A stretch of DNA of 64,000 nucleotides, from assembly GCA_944472155.2 (NCBI GenBank), contig OX235271.1:85511256-85575255 (forward strand), in the 5' to 3' direction. Source of the DNA: Trichobilharzia szidati. Taxonomy: Eukaryota; Platyhelminthes; Trematoda; Strigeidida; Schistosomatidae. The notes under the pieces are model-generated. The model was not told the origin of the DNA, did no database searches, and was given only the letters and a program-made list of their open reading frames with translations. Positions 9,609 through 20,400 of the stretch are shown piece by piece; positions within the stretch are counted from its first letter, which is position 1, and each line of letters starts with the position of its first letter. The position numbers and the translations under genes were made by a program.

Positions 9609-10942
9609 TTCATTTATTAAATGTAAAATTCGCGGTTAATGAATCCTATAGGGCTCAGTGGTTTCAGGCACTGTGCTGATGCATGCTGTGAGAACTAAAG
9701 GTTTCAGGAATATCATACCCCTAAGTCCCAGATATTGTTTAGTGACAAAAGCAGTAGACTGTCAAGACTAAATGTCGCTGGTACCTGTTCTTGCACAAAG
9801 AGCGTATATCCGGACTTAAGTAGTAAGTAGCCATGTGTCACATCATTTCGGTAGCGTTCTCGGATCATCCTGAATGGTGCAGGTTCTACCGTCACATTTA
9901 TTCGGCAGGAACATATATAGTATTTCCAAATTATCTGCAAAACAATGTAATCAAAGAAGGTACCTATATTACTATATTCATAAAAATTAACCTTTTTCAG
10001 GATGGGAAGTGTGAACTCATTTTAGCAATTTAAGTGTGGTTTATCAAAAATGAGGCTGACCATTTACAAAACGTGTCACTTATTCCAAATGAATTTAGTT
10101 TGAAGTAGAAAGAAGGGTGGCGAACCATATCAAAAACGCGAAAACAAAATTCCTGAAATGTATTCATCACCCTTGGGACTTTAGAGGCCAGGGACCTAAA
10201 ATAAGGCTGTTGCAGCGATTCAAATTGCCTCTAGTTCGAAATGCAACGAAACACTGTAATATTAATCAAAATGTCGTATTGTGATCCTCAAGCTAACTAG
10301 ATGCAGAGAAATTGGTGGCAGTTGATGAAATCCAACTAATTCTTCTAAAACGGAAAGAAGGATACATTATCAGTTCACATACACTCATAGTGAGTAGAAA
10401 GATGCAAAATTAATTTCTAACTACAAAACACGACCTAGGTACCACTACTCAAACTGATAACCTGTCATCGTTGCTCGCGCTTCAGTTAAGATTCTGAAAA
10501 GAATAGCCAGGAAATCTCTAATGGCTTTTTTGGAAAACAGCAGCCTTTGATTCAGGTCTCAGCACGCTCCTAGAGAAATCCTGTGACGATTTCTTTCACC
10601 GAACGCCTAATTAGTATGATATAACTTTAAAGAAATGCTCGCAAGCCCAATCCAATTTCCCTATTCCATTTCACAAGTTTGTAACGCCTAGAATAGCCAT
10701 GTGGGAGAGTACGAAAGCCGAACTTGAATTATTCAGATCCCCAGGGCTAGTCATGACAGCACTGTCAGCAGGAGAAAATGGGAAAGGATGGGCACATAAT
10801 GAGAACAGAATAACATAAGCATGCGCAGTTCGTCTTTACTCTCAACATATTGGACACCCCAAATTTTAACCTTTGTGAAAAACCTTTGCGCACTATTTCA
10901 AGTTGTGCAATGTGGCGGCTGGTTTGATGACACGACGACATC
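9609..10942. other. Intergenic region upstream of the EF-Ts gene
   Basis: No exon or repeat recognised. It presumably holds the promoter and 5' UTR of the downstream gene, but no element stands out. Confidence 0.4.
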
Positions 10943-11335
10943 ATGTTGAATGTTCTACTTTCTCCTATAATAACGCGCAATACATCCCTGTATTGTGTGC
11001 GGTTTTATTCACAGTCGGCTGATAAAGCACTTTTGTATAAACTGCGCAAAGCAACTGGTTATACATTTTCAGCTTGTAAAGAAGCACTCGTTAAACATGA
11101 AAATGATCTTGAGAAAGCCAAAGATTGGTTAGCAAAAGAGGCTGTTGCTCGAGGTTGGGACAAGGCTGGCAAACTAGCAGGACGGTCAATGAGTGAAGGT
11201 CTTTTGGGAGTACTAGGGAGTCGTACTCGGGCTGTTATTGTTGAAGTTAATTGTGAAACTGATTTTGTTGCGAGGAATAATTCTTTTCAGTCTCTAGTAG
11301 CTGTAACTGCTGAGACTGTAATGCAAAATTACACA
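10943..11335 (+). CDS. TSFM: Mitochondrial elongation factor Ts, exon 1
   Basis: 131 codons ending in phase 0 before a GTAAGT donor at 11336. EF-Ts is the guanine-nucleotide exchange factor that recycles mitochondrial EF-Tu. Residues 1-24 form a basic, Ser/Arg/Tyr-containing, acid-free leader typical of mitochondrial import. Residues ~27-75 are the UBA-like EF-Tu-binding N-domain (LRKATGYTFSACKEAL). The EF-Ts core signature CETDFVARN starts at residue 104. The ATG at 10943 is the first in frame and directly opens the targeting leader. With exons 2 and 3 the protein would be 328 aa, close to animal mitochondrial EF-Ts. Confidence 0.95.
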
Positions 11336-12129
11336 GTAAGTATCGAAATTTTTTGTTTTCTTAAGTTATTTGACTTACTGCGTTGCTGATAAACTCATTC
11401 CATCTTTTGAATGAACCTAAACAAAATTGACTGATTAGTCTTTTTGTTTCTTTGTTATAAGTTTAGATGTTATCAGACAGGTTTCCCCGAATGAACTGTA
11501 ATGCCTCGTATTATGTTGTACTTGTACAAACTTTAATATTAAATAGCGTCATGTTAGCAAGTAGCTTTAGGTATGGCAGCATTCATGAATTAAACTATAA
11601 GAGTAACAGCTGTCTTATTATGTTACTATTTCAGTGTATTCCAGTTCGACTATTTCCATAATGAGGTGAGAACTTTGTAGGATAGGGTGCATGAATCCCC
11701 TGAGTTTTTTATGACCACTTTATAAGTTGCTGACGCTTACTTTAACCCCTTGCCAGTCCTATTCTGTATCCAAATAATTTTTTGTTGGTAAACTTAAATT
11801 CTATTCCATCAACAAAGTCAAATCATTAGTTTTCTGATCACCAAGTACGGCTTGGTTTATCTTATCCGATGAACTAAGATAAACTAAGTTAAACGCTTAA
11901 TTTTCTTCTTGCTATAACTTTCATTTAAAAGATGATAAGAGAAAAATGTTGACTGTGAGGGTAAAGTGGTACTCTTAACTTGGCATGGACTTGAAAGCAT
12001 AAAGTAAAGAGGAATAGCGACCCATCCTGGGCCCGCACCTAAATCGTCTTTGCGTCCTGATGGCCGTTACAAAATTTCCAAACACAAGATTGTTTCTATC
12101 TCCTCAGGATATTGATGTCACACGTATTA

Positions 12130-12545
12130 TTATTTATTTATTTAAACGCAGAAAAACTTGGTACAATATGGCACCAAGAAAGATGCGCCACACAATATTG
12201 TGTGAGGGCTAAGATACTGCCCGGGCGCCCAGACCGAAGCAGGTGGTTTTAAGACCCCTATGACTATCAGCAGCGGCAGCGTCAGGAGCTGCGTTCCCAT
12301 GGTTGCCGGTGACCCATATGGGTTCATACGCCATTTGATCCGATTGAATTCTGGAGCCCATGTACCCCATGGTAACTGCTTTTAGTCTAACCGCTATCCA
12401 AACAACCTTCCTGACATGGTAGGACCTGCAGGGACATGAGTCCCAGTCAGTTTAGCTTGTTGGGTCACTGCGGCATTAAAGCCCGACCACCACGGCAGTA
12501 GATATCGTGGGATGTCACACGTAGGGGAGAATTAGCTGCAGAGTT
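12130..12545 (-). repeat. Retroposon copy: shared head plus an alternative body
   Basis: On the minus strand the first ~120 bases match the head of the 573-bp unit at 14047 (GTGGTCGGGCT, ACCCAACAAGCT, then AAAAGCAGTTACC). The remainder instead matches the copy at 15450-15790 (CTCCAGAATTC, then an open stretch reading MNPYGSPATMGTQLLTL). This indicates at least two subfamilies sharing a 5' head. Confidence 0.65.
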
Positions 12546-13879
12546 TGTTATATGCTTTTCATTTTAATAATACTCGCTATCTACTATAAGAATAGAAAAT
12601 GATTGACAGGGTAATCATGAGAATATTTTCTTAAAAGCTTTAGTTGACAAGTTTAGTATGTTTACAATGTGCTCTTGTTTTCTTAAATCCAACTATTTCC
12701 CATTGAGACATGCCCATTTTAATAAGAAAAAATCTAAGTTACCGAACGCGGTCACCACTCCTCTTGTCTGGGAAGCACACTAATTCCATTAGATTGGTAA
12801 CTAATTAAATTACGGCTTGGTTATCAAAAAATTATTTAGTGCATGTTGTCATCGATTGCACTGTTAGTGTCTCCGTCTACCCGTTCGGAGTTGACCTTGC
12901 TTATGAGTAGTGTCCTTCTCCAAATATATATGGTTATGAAACGTCGAAATTAAAGATTAATAACTACCAATCTTACTCATATCACGTGTAATGCGATTAT
13001 GACAAGCACTATCAAGGTTGGCTGCGTCCCATTTCATGTGAGGAACCTAAGTAAATTGTTAAAGTTATTCATCTTTACATTGAAGTGACTTTATTGTACT
13101 ATTCGTGACCAACCACCCTTTATCACAGAGAGATGCTTGTTGAAGTATAACCAGATTCAAGTAAGCTTGTGTACAAACCAAGGTGTGAGATATCTTTGAA
13201 GCTTTCAACTGCCTTGAAATGTGTATGTAGATGTAGGTTTATTACGTAGAATTCGGTTTTTTCATGAGTGCAGATGTATTCGGGCCTTATATCCGTATTA
13301 GTCTTGTATTCCAAAATCTCAATTTTATCTGCTTTTGCAGTATTCACTTATTTCACCCTTCTTTCTAATCCCTTTCTGTACATTAATGTAAAGTTTGGCA
13401 TCTCGTACCGCCCACAGAACTAATGAACTTATCTCCATTTCCGAAACTGTCCATGAGGTTGGCTTCATATATGAACACAAGTGTTCACTATCAGAACATT
13501 AAACCATTTGAAAAATAATTATTCACTGAAAGTCTAAGCCACTCCTCATTTACTAAATCTCCGTTCATTGAGTCGGGTATTTAAATACTCATTATCTATT
13601 TCACATATTTTTGTCAGCACTAAAATTAACATGAATGTTACTAGCAACATTTAGTACTTTAGACTCATATCAGGTCCTCTGTGAATTTACTGAACGCCGG
13701 ACCACAAGCAACAGCGCAACCCCACTCTCATTCCCACCCTAATGTAAATAACTAACTGCTACAGTCTTACGACCACCTAACAAATCTTTCTGGCATGGTA
13801 GAACTTGTAAAACCAATTATTCCGTGCTGTACAATTCATTGATTCATTGCAACACACCAACTCCACCAGTACATCAAGG

Positions 13880-14046
13880 TAGCTGTTGTCGGTCAGTGCC
13901 CTTAGTGTTGCTTACGTTTATTCTGTTATCCTTTGACTACTCTTGTATTTCTCTTCTGTTTATGTATGGCTGTTATGTTGTTTTGTGCAGCCCATTTCTA
14001 AGAGTTCATGGAGTGTGGCGACTTGAACTGCTGCACATCGGTGCAA
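13880..14046 (+). repeat. LINE 3'-end fragment, left half
   Basis: Ends with the typical 3'-UTR of the LINE family seen at 34560 and 48680 (GTGTGGCGACTTGAACTGCT). It is interrupted by the 573-bp retroposon and resumes at 14620 with CATCGGTGCAAAGTTCTGTG. Confidence 0.7.
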
Positions 14047-14619
14047 CCCGACCGATAGCTGCTACTTTGACGTGGTGGTCGGGCTTGCACATCGTGATGA
14101 CCCAACAAGCTACACTGGCTAGAACCAATGTTCCTGCAGGTCCTACCATGCCAGGAAGGTTGTTAGGATAGCGATTAGACTAAAAGCAGTTACCGGCATT
14201 GTGTAAGAATCTTTCTTACACTATGCTGGGGGTCTGAGGGCGAAGTCGTACTGCTGGGGAACAGGGATGTAACAGCAGTAAGGTGTTTCCCTCAGATGAC
14301 CAGCATGCCAGCTATGCTGTCTCTGCACTCCGGAGAGAGGGGGTTAGAAAAGGTCGACCCCAAAAATTGTACATCCCGACTTACCCTACGGTGGTCCGTA
14401 ACCGGCGGTAAGTTTACTAATACGGAACCAAACCAAGAAACCAGTTCATACAGGCCGTGTGTGACCGGCCTCAAGCAGTTGTCCCCTGGGCTCTGTGGTC
14501 ACGCAACACTAACCCTCTCTCTGTTTCAGGTACTCGAAGAATCAATCAACTTCCACGGTGTGGGCAGCCGGGAAGTAACAACCGCCCACACACTTCCAAA
14601 AGCACACGAAGCCTTCCAG
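14047..14619 (+). mobile_element. Full-length 573-bp unclassified retroposon with 12-bp target duplication
   Basis: Flanked by a perfect ACATCGGTGCAA at 14035-14046 and 14620-14631; removing it restores the LINE 3' end. It begins CCCGACCGATAGCTGC and ends CACGAAGCCTTCCAG, with no poly(A). Partial relatives lie at 12380-12545 (-), 29860-30150 (-) and 51950-52750 (+). Short overlapping open stretches (14296-14685, 14457-14696) do not resemble known proteins. A long target duplication suggests LINE-type endonuclease insertion. Confidence 0.7.
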
Positions 14620-15142
14620 ACATCGGTGCAAAGTTCTGTGTCGAAAACAGACAGACAGACAAGAGTTCATGCTGCAGTAGATTAGTGTTCAAGTAATAAA
14701 AAATAATAGTAATATAGCTCTAGACATGTATCGTTTCGATTCCGTTAATATGAAATCTGAATGCACAACTTGAAAAATAGCATCATCTTTTTAATATTTC
14801 CACTGTTATGTACTACTATGGCTTGCGGTTACTAAAAGTTTAGATTCAGCTCATTGTAATTCGGGATGTCAAACACTAGTGGCTAATGCGTTGCCTAGTA
14901 CATAAGCCTCTAATAACCTGCGTTATTCACTCTCTACACTTTGTTTTTTATGCGTCTGTAGTGATCTATATTTCCATGGGCTCAACTAGTGTCTGCACTA
15001 TTCCTTGGTGGATCCAATGAATCTAAAACACTGGCCACCAATATGATTTTCAATCATTTCTTAAAGCATATTTTTTTCCATCTTTTGGCGTACATTGAAT
15101 ACATTATATGATCATAATGCTCCATCCTGTTTTTCATTTAAG

Positions 15143-15418
15143 GAACCAACTCAAATTTCTTTGGATTCTGACCAACTGAATAAGTTAACCATGCCAAACT
15201 CTTCAACTCTACAAAATATTGTGGCTGCGGCCATAGGGTCTATTGGTGAAAGTATTAAGATAAGAAGAGCGATAGGAATTTGTGTCCCCGAAGGCTCGAG
15301 CTCAAGTCGTTTAGCCATTTATTCTCACACAAGCACAGAAGGTATATTGCAAGGAATACGAGACGTTCGTTTCGGAAAATATGCTGCAGTTATCCGGTAT
15401 AGACCAGTGAATGATAAA
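15143..15418 (+). CDS. TSFM: Mitochondrial elongation factor Ts, exon 2
   Basis: 92 codons, phase 0 at both ends (acceptor AAG before 15143; donor GTAAGT at 15419). It encodes the EF-Ts dimerisation/core region (LQNIVAAAIGSIGESIKIRR ... FGKYAAVIRYR). The in-frame ATG at 15095 is intronic. Phases match exons 1 and 3 without adjustment. Confidence 0.92.
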
Positions 15419-15449
15419 GTAAGTTTGTTAGTTGTTTTTTTTTAAATTT

Positions 15450-15790
15450 TATTAAAACATAAAACTGACACATCACGGGCACCAGTAAATGCTCCACACA
15501 AAATCTTACAGTCTGTGCGACAGCTAGGAATACCCGGACGCCCAGATCGAAGCTAGTGGTCGTCTTTAACGGAGCCTTTGTGTGGCCTGAAGTTTGATCC
15601 ACAATACAGTAGAGCAGCGTGAGGAACTGTGTTCCTATGGTTTCTGGCAACCAAAACAGGTTCATACACCATTCGATTCTTTCGAATTCTGGAGCCCATG
15701 TACACTATAGGTTTAGAATCAGGGTTTTCCAGCTCATCAAGGTAGATGCGTGTTTCCAACAGTTCAGTTGTTAGCGTCACACGTTCACAT
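15450..15790 (-). repeat. Copy of the alternative-body retroposon
   Basis: Matches 12140-12390 in the same orientation (GCCCAGATCGAAGC and CTGGAGCCCATGTAC on the plus strand). Degenerate and without visible target duplications. Confidence 0.6.
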
Positions 15791-16029
15791 TCGTCTTCCT
15801 AACTTTTGGGGAACACCTCTACGTAAAGGCAGTGAATAGGACTTACCTGCAGAGGGTATGAACTCATGGCCACATTAGAGCATTTCAAGTAGAAGACCAA
15901 AGTCTATCCACCCTCAACAGTATCAGGTCGTTTATGGAGGGGGGGCTTTGTTAATTATCTTTATCTTTCCGTTTACTCGACATTTTTGTATGATACCAGT
16001 AATTTTACTGCCTCCAAATATAATGTCCG

Positions 16030-16860
16030 ATTGTGCTGAAGATGAGTATATGCTGAGTCAGCTGATTTCCCTACCTTCTTTCGTCTTATGTGCAGCAGTT
16101 CGAATCGCCACACTTCACGTAGCATACAAAGCAAGAGAAGAGAGATAATAAACAGAAATATGAGGCGAAAAGAATAGTAATATGGAAGAACTGTATAGTT
16201 TTATTGAATATTATAAGTCACAAGGAATGGATGCATCTGCGCCACTGAAAATGATTTTGAGCCATATCACCAATTGTCTCCAGCCCTCATTGGTTCTTAC
16301 AATCCCGAGGACCCAAATCACTCAGGGAGTTTACACCTTCCTGCGTGGTTGGCTTGCTGGCTTAAACTAACTGTTGTGGATTTCATTGACTGATGAGGCA
16401 ATGTTTTGGTTTGACCACCACTAGCCAACTCTTTTCCAACCTGACCCTATGTCAGTCAGCTAACATTGCCCGTCAGTCGAGGAAGGCGACGGCTAGCCTA
16501 GGCATACGTAACACATGACCGAGCCATCTCAATCGGTGTAACTTGACAGCCTCATCGATTAATTTCCTCTCCTTACGTAACACTCGATGAGTAATCTCAA
16601 TATTGCTCACCCTATTATACCAATTCACACGGTAAATACAATACAGATACCTATTATCAAAGACAGCTAGGGAACCTGTTCATGTCTTGCACCTTCAATG
16701 GCCATGTCTCACAACCATAAAGGAGGACGGAGCGTACTGCTGAGCAGTACACACGCCCTTTGGTCGGCAGCTAGCCGGATGTCACGTGTTCACCAGAGAT
16801 GGCGTAAGTTGACAGGTATATGCCAAACGAGCCTTCTGTATCCATGCAGAGATTTCTTTC
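16030..16860 (-). mobile_element. Truncated LINE: RT C-terminal tail and 3' UTR
   Basis: Reverse complement of the family that reads RLRWLGHVLRMP-like and WKRARGGQTKTW-like at 34130 and 48290. This is the conserved tail of a schistosome non-LTR retrotransposon, followed by its 3' UTR (CAGTTCGAATCGCCACACTT on plus at about 16098). 5'-truncated, with stops. Clade not assigned. Confidence 0.7.
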
Positions 16861-17814
16861 GCCTGAAACTCCGAAAAGAAAGATGCGCTTTTATTATCAG
16901 CGAGAACCGATTATGGATAGAACATAATGATCTAAACGGACAGATCGGAGTAAACCACGATTACTGTATAAGAACGTATTGTCTTGTTATCTCTGATTTT
17001 AAAGCTCATTTAATTAGTTTAAATTTCCCTGACCTGTACATGTCTACTGTGATAAAAATAAGTTTTATGGGCGTTGTGGTTCACCAGCTCAGGTATCTAG
17101 ACACCAAGCAGCAGACTACTGGTTCGAACCATTTACAATCTGCCAAACACTTGACATATGAGTCGACTCATTAACTCATACATGTGACATACGTAGTCCA
17201 TAGCCTAATGTGAAATACACTTACATGTATTATCTACAAGCAAAGTCAAAAATGGTTGTTTTGAAGATGCGGCATATTGTTAAAGAATGATTTTGGTCAA
17301 TATTAGCTATAAGTTTTACTCTTCTTGAGGTTTTCTAAACTGATTGTATAGGGAAAAACATATTGATGTTAAACACATCTTAATACCAAAAGTCAACCTT
17401 TACAAGACAGTTCACTAACTTCAACCGTTGGGTACACCTCTATAAATAAGAAAGAAGAATCTTATTCATTCTCTATGTCCCAGAATTTTAAAAATTTGCC
17501 ATAAACAAACGGTTGACTGTAGGACTTGAAAACCTTCGCACAACACTCTTAAAAATGATAGATGATATCTTAGAAGTTGAACTGAAAGAAAGATGAGGAA
17601 AGAAATTACTCCCAGACAAATCATACTGCCAAAAAGATACTCTTTATGAGTTTGACATTTAAAGTTGTCTCTGTCTCTGTAGTAATTAATTACTCAAGTC
17701 GTCTACTCAAGTGTGTTAAGCTCTCTTTTTTATGCCGGTGACTAACACACCTGCTATTCTCCAGCCGAAGTATGTTTCAACAATGCCTGTTGTGTTCAAC
17801 TCTCTTTTGTAAAT

Positions 17815-18040
17815 CTTCCATTTCAGATGCTCTTGTGGAACTGATTACATTGAACTTTGTAAGGGTGTTCTTTGTAAACACATAGCTGAACACTACTCGG
17901 TTTGGTTGATGAAAATCGAGCATAGAATGACAAAGTGTTCGATCTGTGAACATGCTTAGTCAGATCATTCAATCCCACGTAGCTTATCCTCTAAAACTAT
18001 CTGTAGAATTTAATCCAGCAAATTTAAAAGTTAATGTTTT
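17815..18040 (+). mobile_element. Penelope-like element fragment (GIY-YIG domain)
   Basis: Reads FRCSCGTDYIELCKGVLCKH and then AEHYSVWL, the degenerate GIY-YIG endonuclease start of a PLE, comparable to 23930 and 30550. Stops follow shortly. Confidence 0.65.
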
Positions 18041-18179
18041 CTTCACTTATATGTAAAGCCGAAACTTTGACCATATATTGACAACAAAAAAACTAAACTA
18101 TGTACTCAAAAACCGTTTTGTTCAATCCCTATGCTCTTTTTATCGATTAAATTCATTCCACTTCAGTCTGCGAAATAAC

Positions 18180-18872
18180 CTTGACATCACCAACTGCAAC
18201 AACAGACAACAATCAGCATAAATGGAAGGAACCTGAAAGAAACAACCTCTTTTACCTACCTGGGAAGCATCGTTTCAACTACAGGCCGACGGAACTGACG
18301 AGGACATCAAAGCAAGAATCGGAAAAGCAAGGTGATCTTTCATTTCTCTTAAGTCTGTGTGGAGGTCAACAGCACTCAGCATCAAAAATAAGATCCGAAT
18401 TTTCAACTCCAATGTGAAGTCAGTCAGTGCTACTATACGGATCAGAGACTTGCACTGCGCGTCATAAAGAGCATCTCAAACAAACTACAGACCTTCATTA
18501 ACAGTTGTCTTCGCTCAATACCACTCAAGATCAGATGGCCGGCCAGAAAGGATCAGCAATAGGGATCTCTGGGAGAGAACTAACCAGGAACCGATTGTGA
18601 AACGAACTGGTAGGAAGAAATCGAGGTGGATTGGCCATGCTCTGAGGAAATCATCAAGTGACATCACTAGACAAGTCATTGCTCGAGTGGAACCCGAAAG
18701 GAAAGCGGCGAGTTGGTCGTCAGTGCAAGAGTGACTTGGAGGAGGTCATGTGAAGAGGAGATGAAAGCGTGTGGGCAGACTTGGAGCCAGGTGAAGGCTC
18801 TAGCAGAGAACCGAACACAATGGAGACGCGTGGCTGAAGCCCTATGTTCCTCTAGGAATCAAAGGAAACAAT
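18180..18872 (+). mobile_element. RTE/SR2-like LINE, C-terminal fragment and 3' end
   Basis: Degenerate coding sequence parallel to the intact tail at 49229-49699. It includes the equivalents of RKWRWIGH, WNPKGKR and WRRSCEEEMK in broken frames. It ends with the LINE 3' tail GAAGCCCTATGTTCC and CAATAATATA. Confidence 0.8.
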
Positions 18873-18889
18873 AATATACTTTAGTTTGC

Positions 18890-19035
18890 GTTCAGCTGTG
18901 GTTCTTTGGTCTAAGCGTTCGACTTCCAGTCAATGGGTCACAGGTTCTAACTCCGTCCCATCTACCTAGATTAGGACAGTGAGGTGAAGTATCACTAGTT
19001 CTCACACAATAGGTGTGGCTCATCGCCAACTGCAT
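18890..19035 (+). repeat. tRNA-headed SINE-like sequence
   Basis: Contains an A-box-like TTTGGTCTAAGCGTTCGAC and, after a suitable spacing, a B-box-like CACAGGTTCTAACTCCG. This arrangement fits an internal Pol III promoter. No target duplication was found. Confidence 0.5.
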
Positions 19036-19324
19036 GGAATTCCATGAGGTCGTTAAGTAATGTTTCATTTCATGCTGGTCACAGGCGCTTAAACGAGATA
19101 TTATTACATAGATTTCTTTTGAAATTTTGGTGTGCAGGGATTTGGTTGGTTGTAGGTTTTGTTCACGAGTTGATATCATTTAGAGAATCAGTACTATCTG
19201 GTTTTCCAATAGTTTTCTTACTGATTTCAGCCTGTGATCAGATATTATGCATTTCTGTTTGAAGTAGTAAGCATAAATTATTTCTATCTGTTGTAATTTA
19301 CACTTTCTTTCTCTTTCCACACAG

Positions 19325-19642
19325 CCTGCCAATGATGCATGGCATGAACGTGCTGCCCGTCTAGGCAGACAGATATGTCAACATATTGTTGGCATGAATC
19401 CAAATCCTGGCTTACAACCAATCCATACAGTTACATCTACAGTTACAAATCCAGATGAAGAGAAATCTTTACTATTACAACCTTTCTTGTTAGATGAAAC
19501 AATTAGTGTTGGAGAACATTTATTACGGAATGAAATGATCCTAGAAGATTTTATTCGTGTTGAATGCGGTGAAAGTGATCCAGTGGATACTACTAAAAAT
19601 GTCTTACCAAATGAAGGTCAACCAGTCGCTCAGACATCTTAA
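19325..19642 (+). CDS. TSFM: Mitochondrial elongation factor Ts, exon 3 (terminal)
   Basis: 105 codons plus TAA, starting in phase 0 after acceptor CACACAG. Reads PANDAWHERAARLGRQICQH and then IVGMNPN. The C-terminal part (HLLRNEMILEDFIRVECGE) matches the end of the EF-Ts core, where a phrase such as VGEHL-LEDFIRVECGE closes the fold. It ends PVAQTS. No AATAAA was seen in the next 500 bases, so the polyadenylation site is unassigned. Confidence 0.93.
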   Translation, partial: PANDAWHERAARLGRQICQHIVGMNPNPGLQPIHTVTSTVTNPDEEKSLLLQPFLLDETISVGEHLLRNEMILEDFIRVECGESDPVDTTKNVLPNEGQPVAQTS

Positions 19643-20171
19643 AAGCATTATTCACAATTATTGCCAATGTGATTATTATCTGAAAGAGTTGTTATATTAC
19701 TTACTGTGTATAGTATTGAAAAATTAATATGAATTGTTGTAAACATAATTCAACGTGTACATCGTGTGTGTGTGTGTGTGTGTGTTTGAATATCTTTAAG
19801 GCATTTAGAAGAAATATAGTCTGAAAGAGATTTTTGCTCAATTTTAATTACACACTCAACAAGTAAGCTTGTTTTCATCACATCATACTTAATTTTTTCT
19901 CTAGTTTTTGATATTTCTAAGACAGTTTAGTTTAACTCTTAAAGTAGACTTTACTTGTTTAGTTGTTTTGTTTTGTTTTGTTTTGCGAATATGTACACAA
20001 TTATGTACTTTTCTTTCATGAATACCTTTCATATTGTTTTGTCTCTTTTACATAACCTATGTTTGTATGTATGTATGTTTTCTATTCATTATATAGACAA
20101 GTTGCATAACTTTTTATTATATAAAGCTTCTCATCTGAATATGCTTATGTGATATTTTCTTTGCATATCGT
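19643..20171. other. EF-Ts 3' flank with a (GT)n microsatellite
   Basis: Presumed 3' UTR and downstream DNA, very T-rich, with a GT dinucleotide run at about 19763-19785 and short TTTTG repeats near 19965. Confidence 0.5.
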
Positions 20172-20400
20172 TTCGTGTTCCGAGTGGAACATAGAGCTTC
20201 GAACTTGAAGCGTTGAAGTTTCGGTAGCCCCCAGTGTTGTTTTTACCCGGGGGGGGGGGGGCTGCCGACTTCACACACTATGAGCTAGTAAACGAGTTGG
20301 TGAGGTTTAAGAGTTCGTCAGCTGGGAGGCGGACCCCGGACAACGAGCCGGTCGTAGTCAGCGAGTATTCTATCACTGAACCACCGACATTTCCACACCG
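20172..20400 (-). mobile_element. tRNA-headed SINE copy (degenerate)
   Basis: Opposite-strand copy of the SINE family best preserved at 27445-27684: tail GTTCCGAGTGGAACATAG, then the CTTGAAG region, a G-run near 20250, and the degraded tRNA-like head near 20330-20395. Confidence 0.65.

Larger units (their letters stand above)
11336..15142 (+). other. EF-Ts intron 1 (3.8 kb, repeat-bearing)
   Basis: Runs from donor GTAAGT to an acceptor ending TTTAAG. It contains the repeat copies at 12130-12545, 13880-14046 and 14047-14619. Elsewhere in the intron I see no feature. Confidence 0.85.
15419..19324 (+). other. EF-Ts intron 2 (3.9 kb, repeat-filled)
   Basis: Donor GTAAGT to acceptor CACACAG. Contains retroposon (15450), LINE (16030), PLE (17815), RTE (18180) and tRNA-like (18895) fragments, annotated separately. 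Confidence 0.85.

Noticed and set aside
14296..14696. Overlapping open frames of 129 and 79 codons
   Set aside because: They lie inside the 573-bp retroposon, share no recognised domain, and both strands are open only by base composition.
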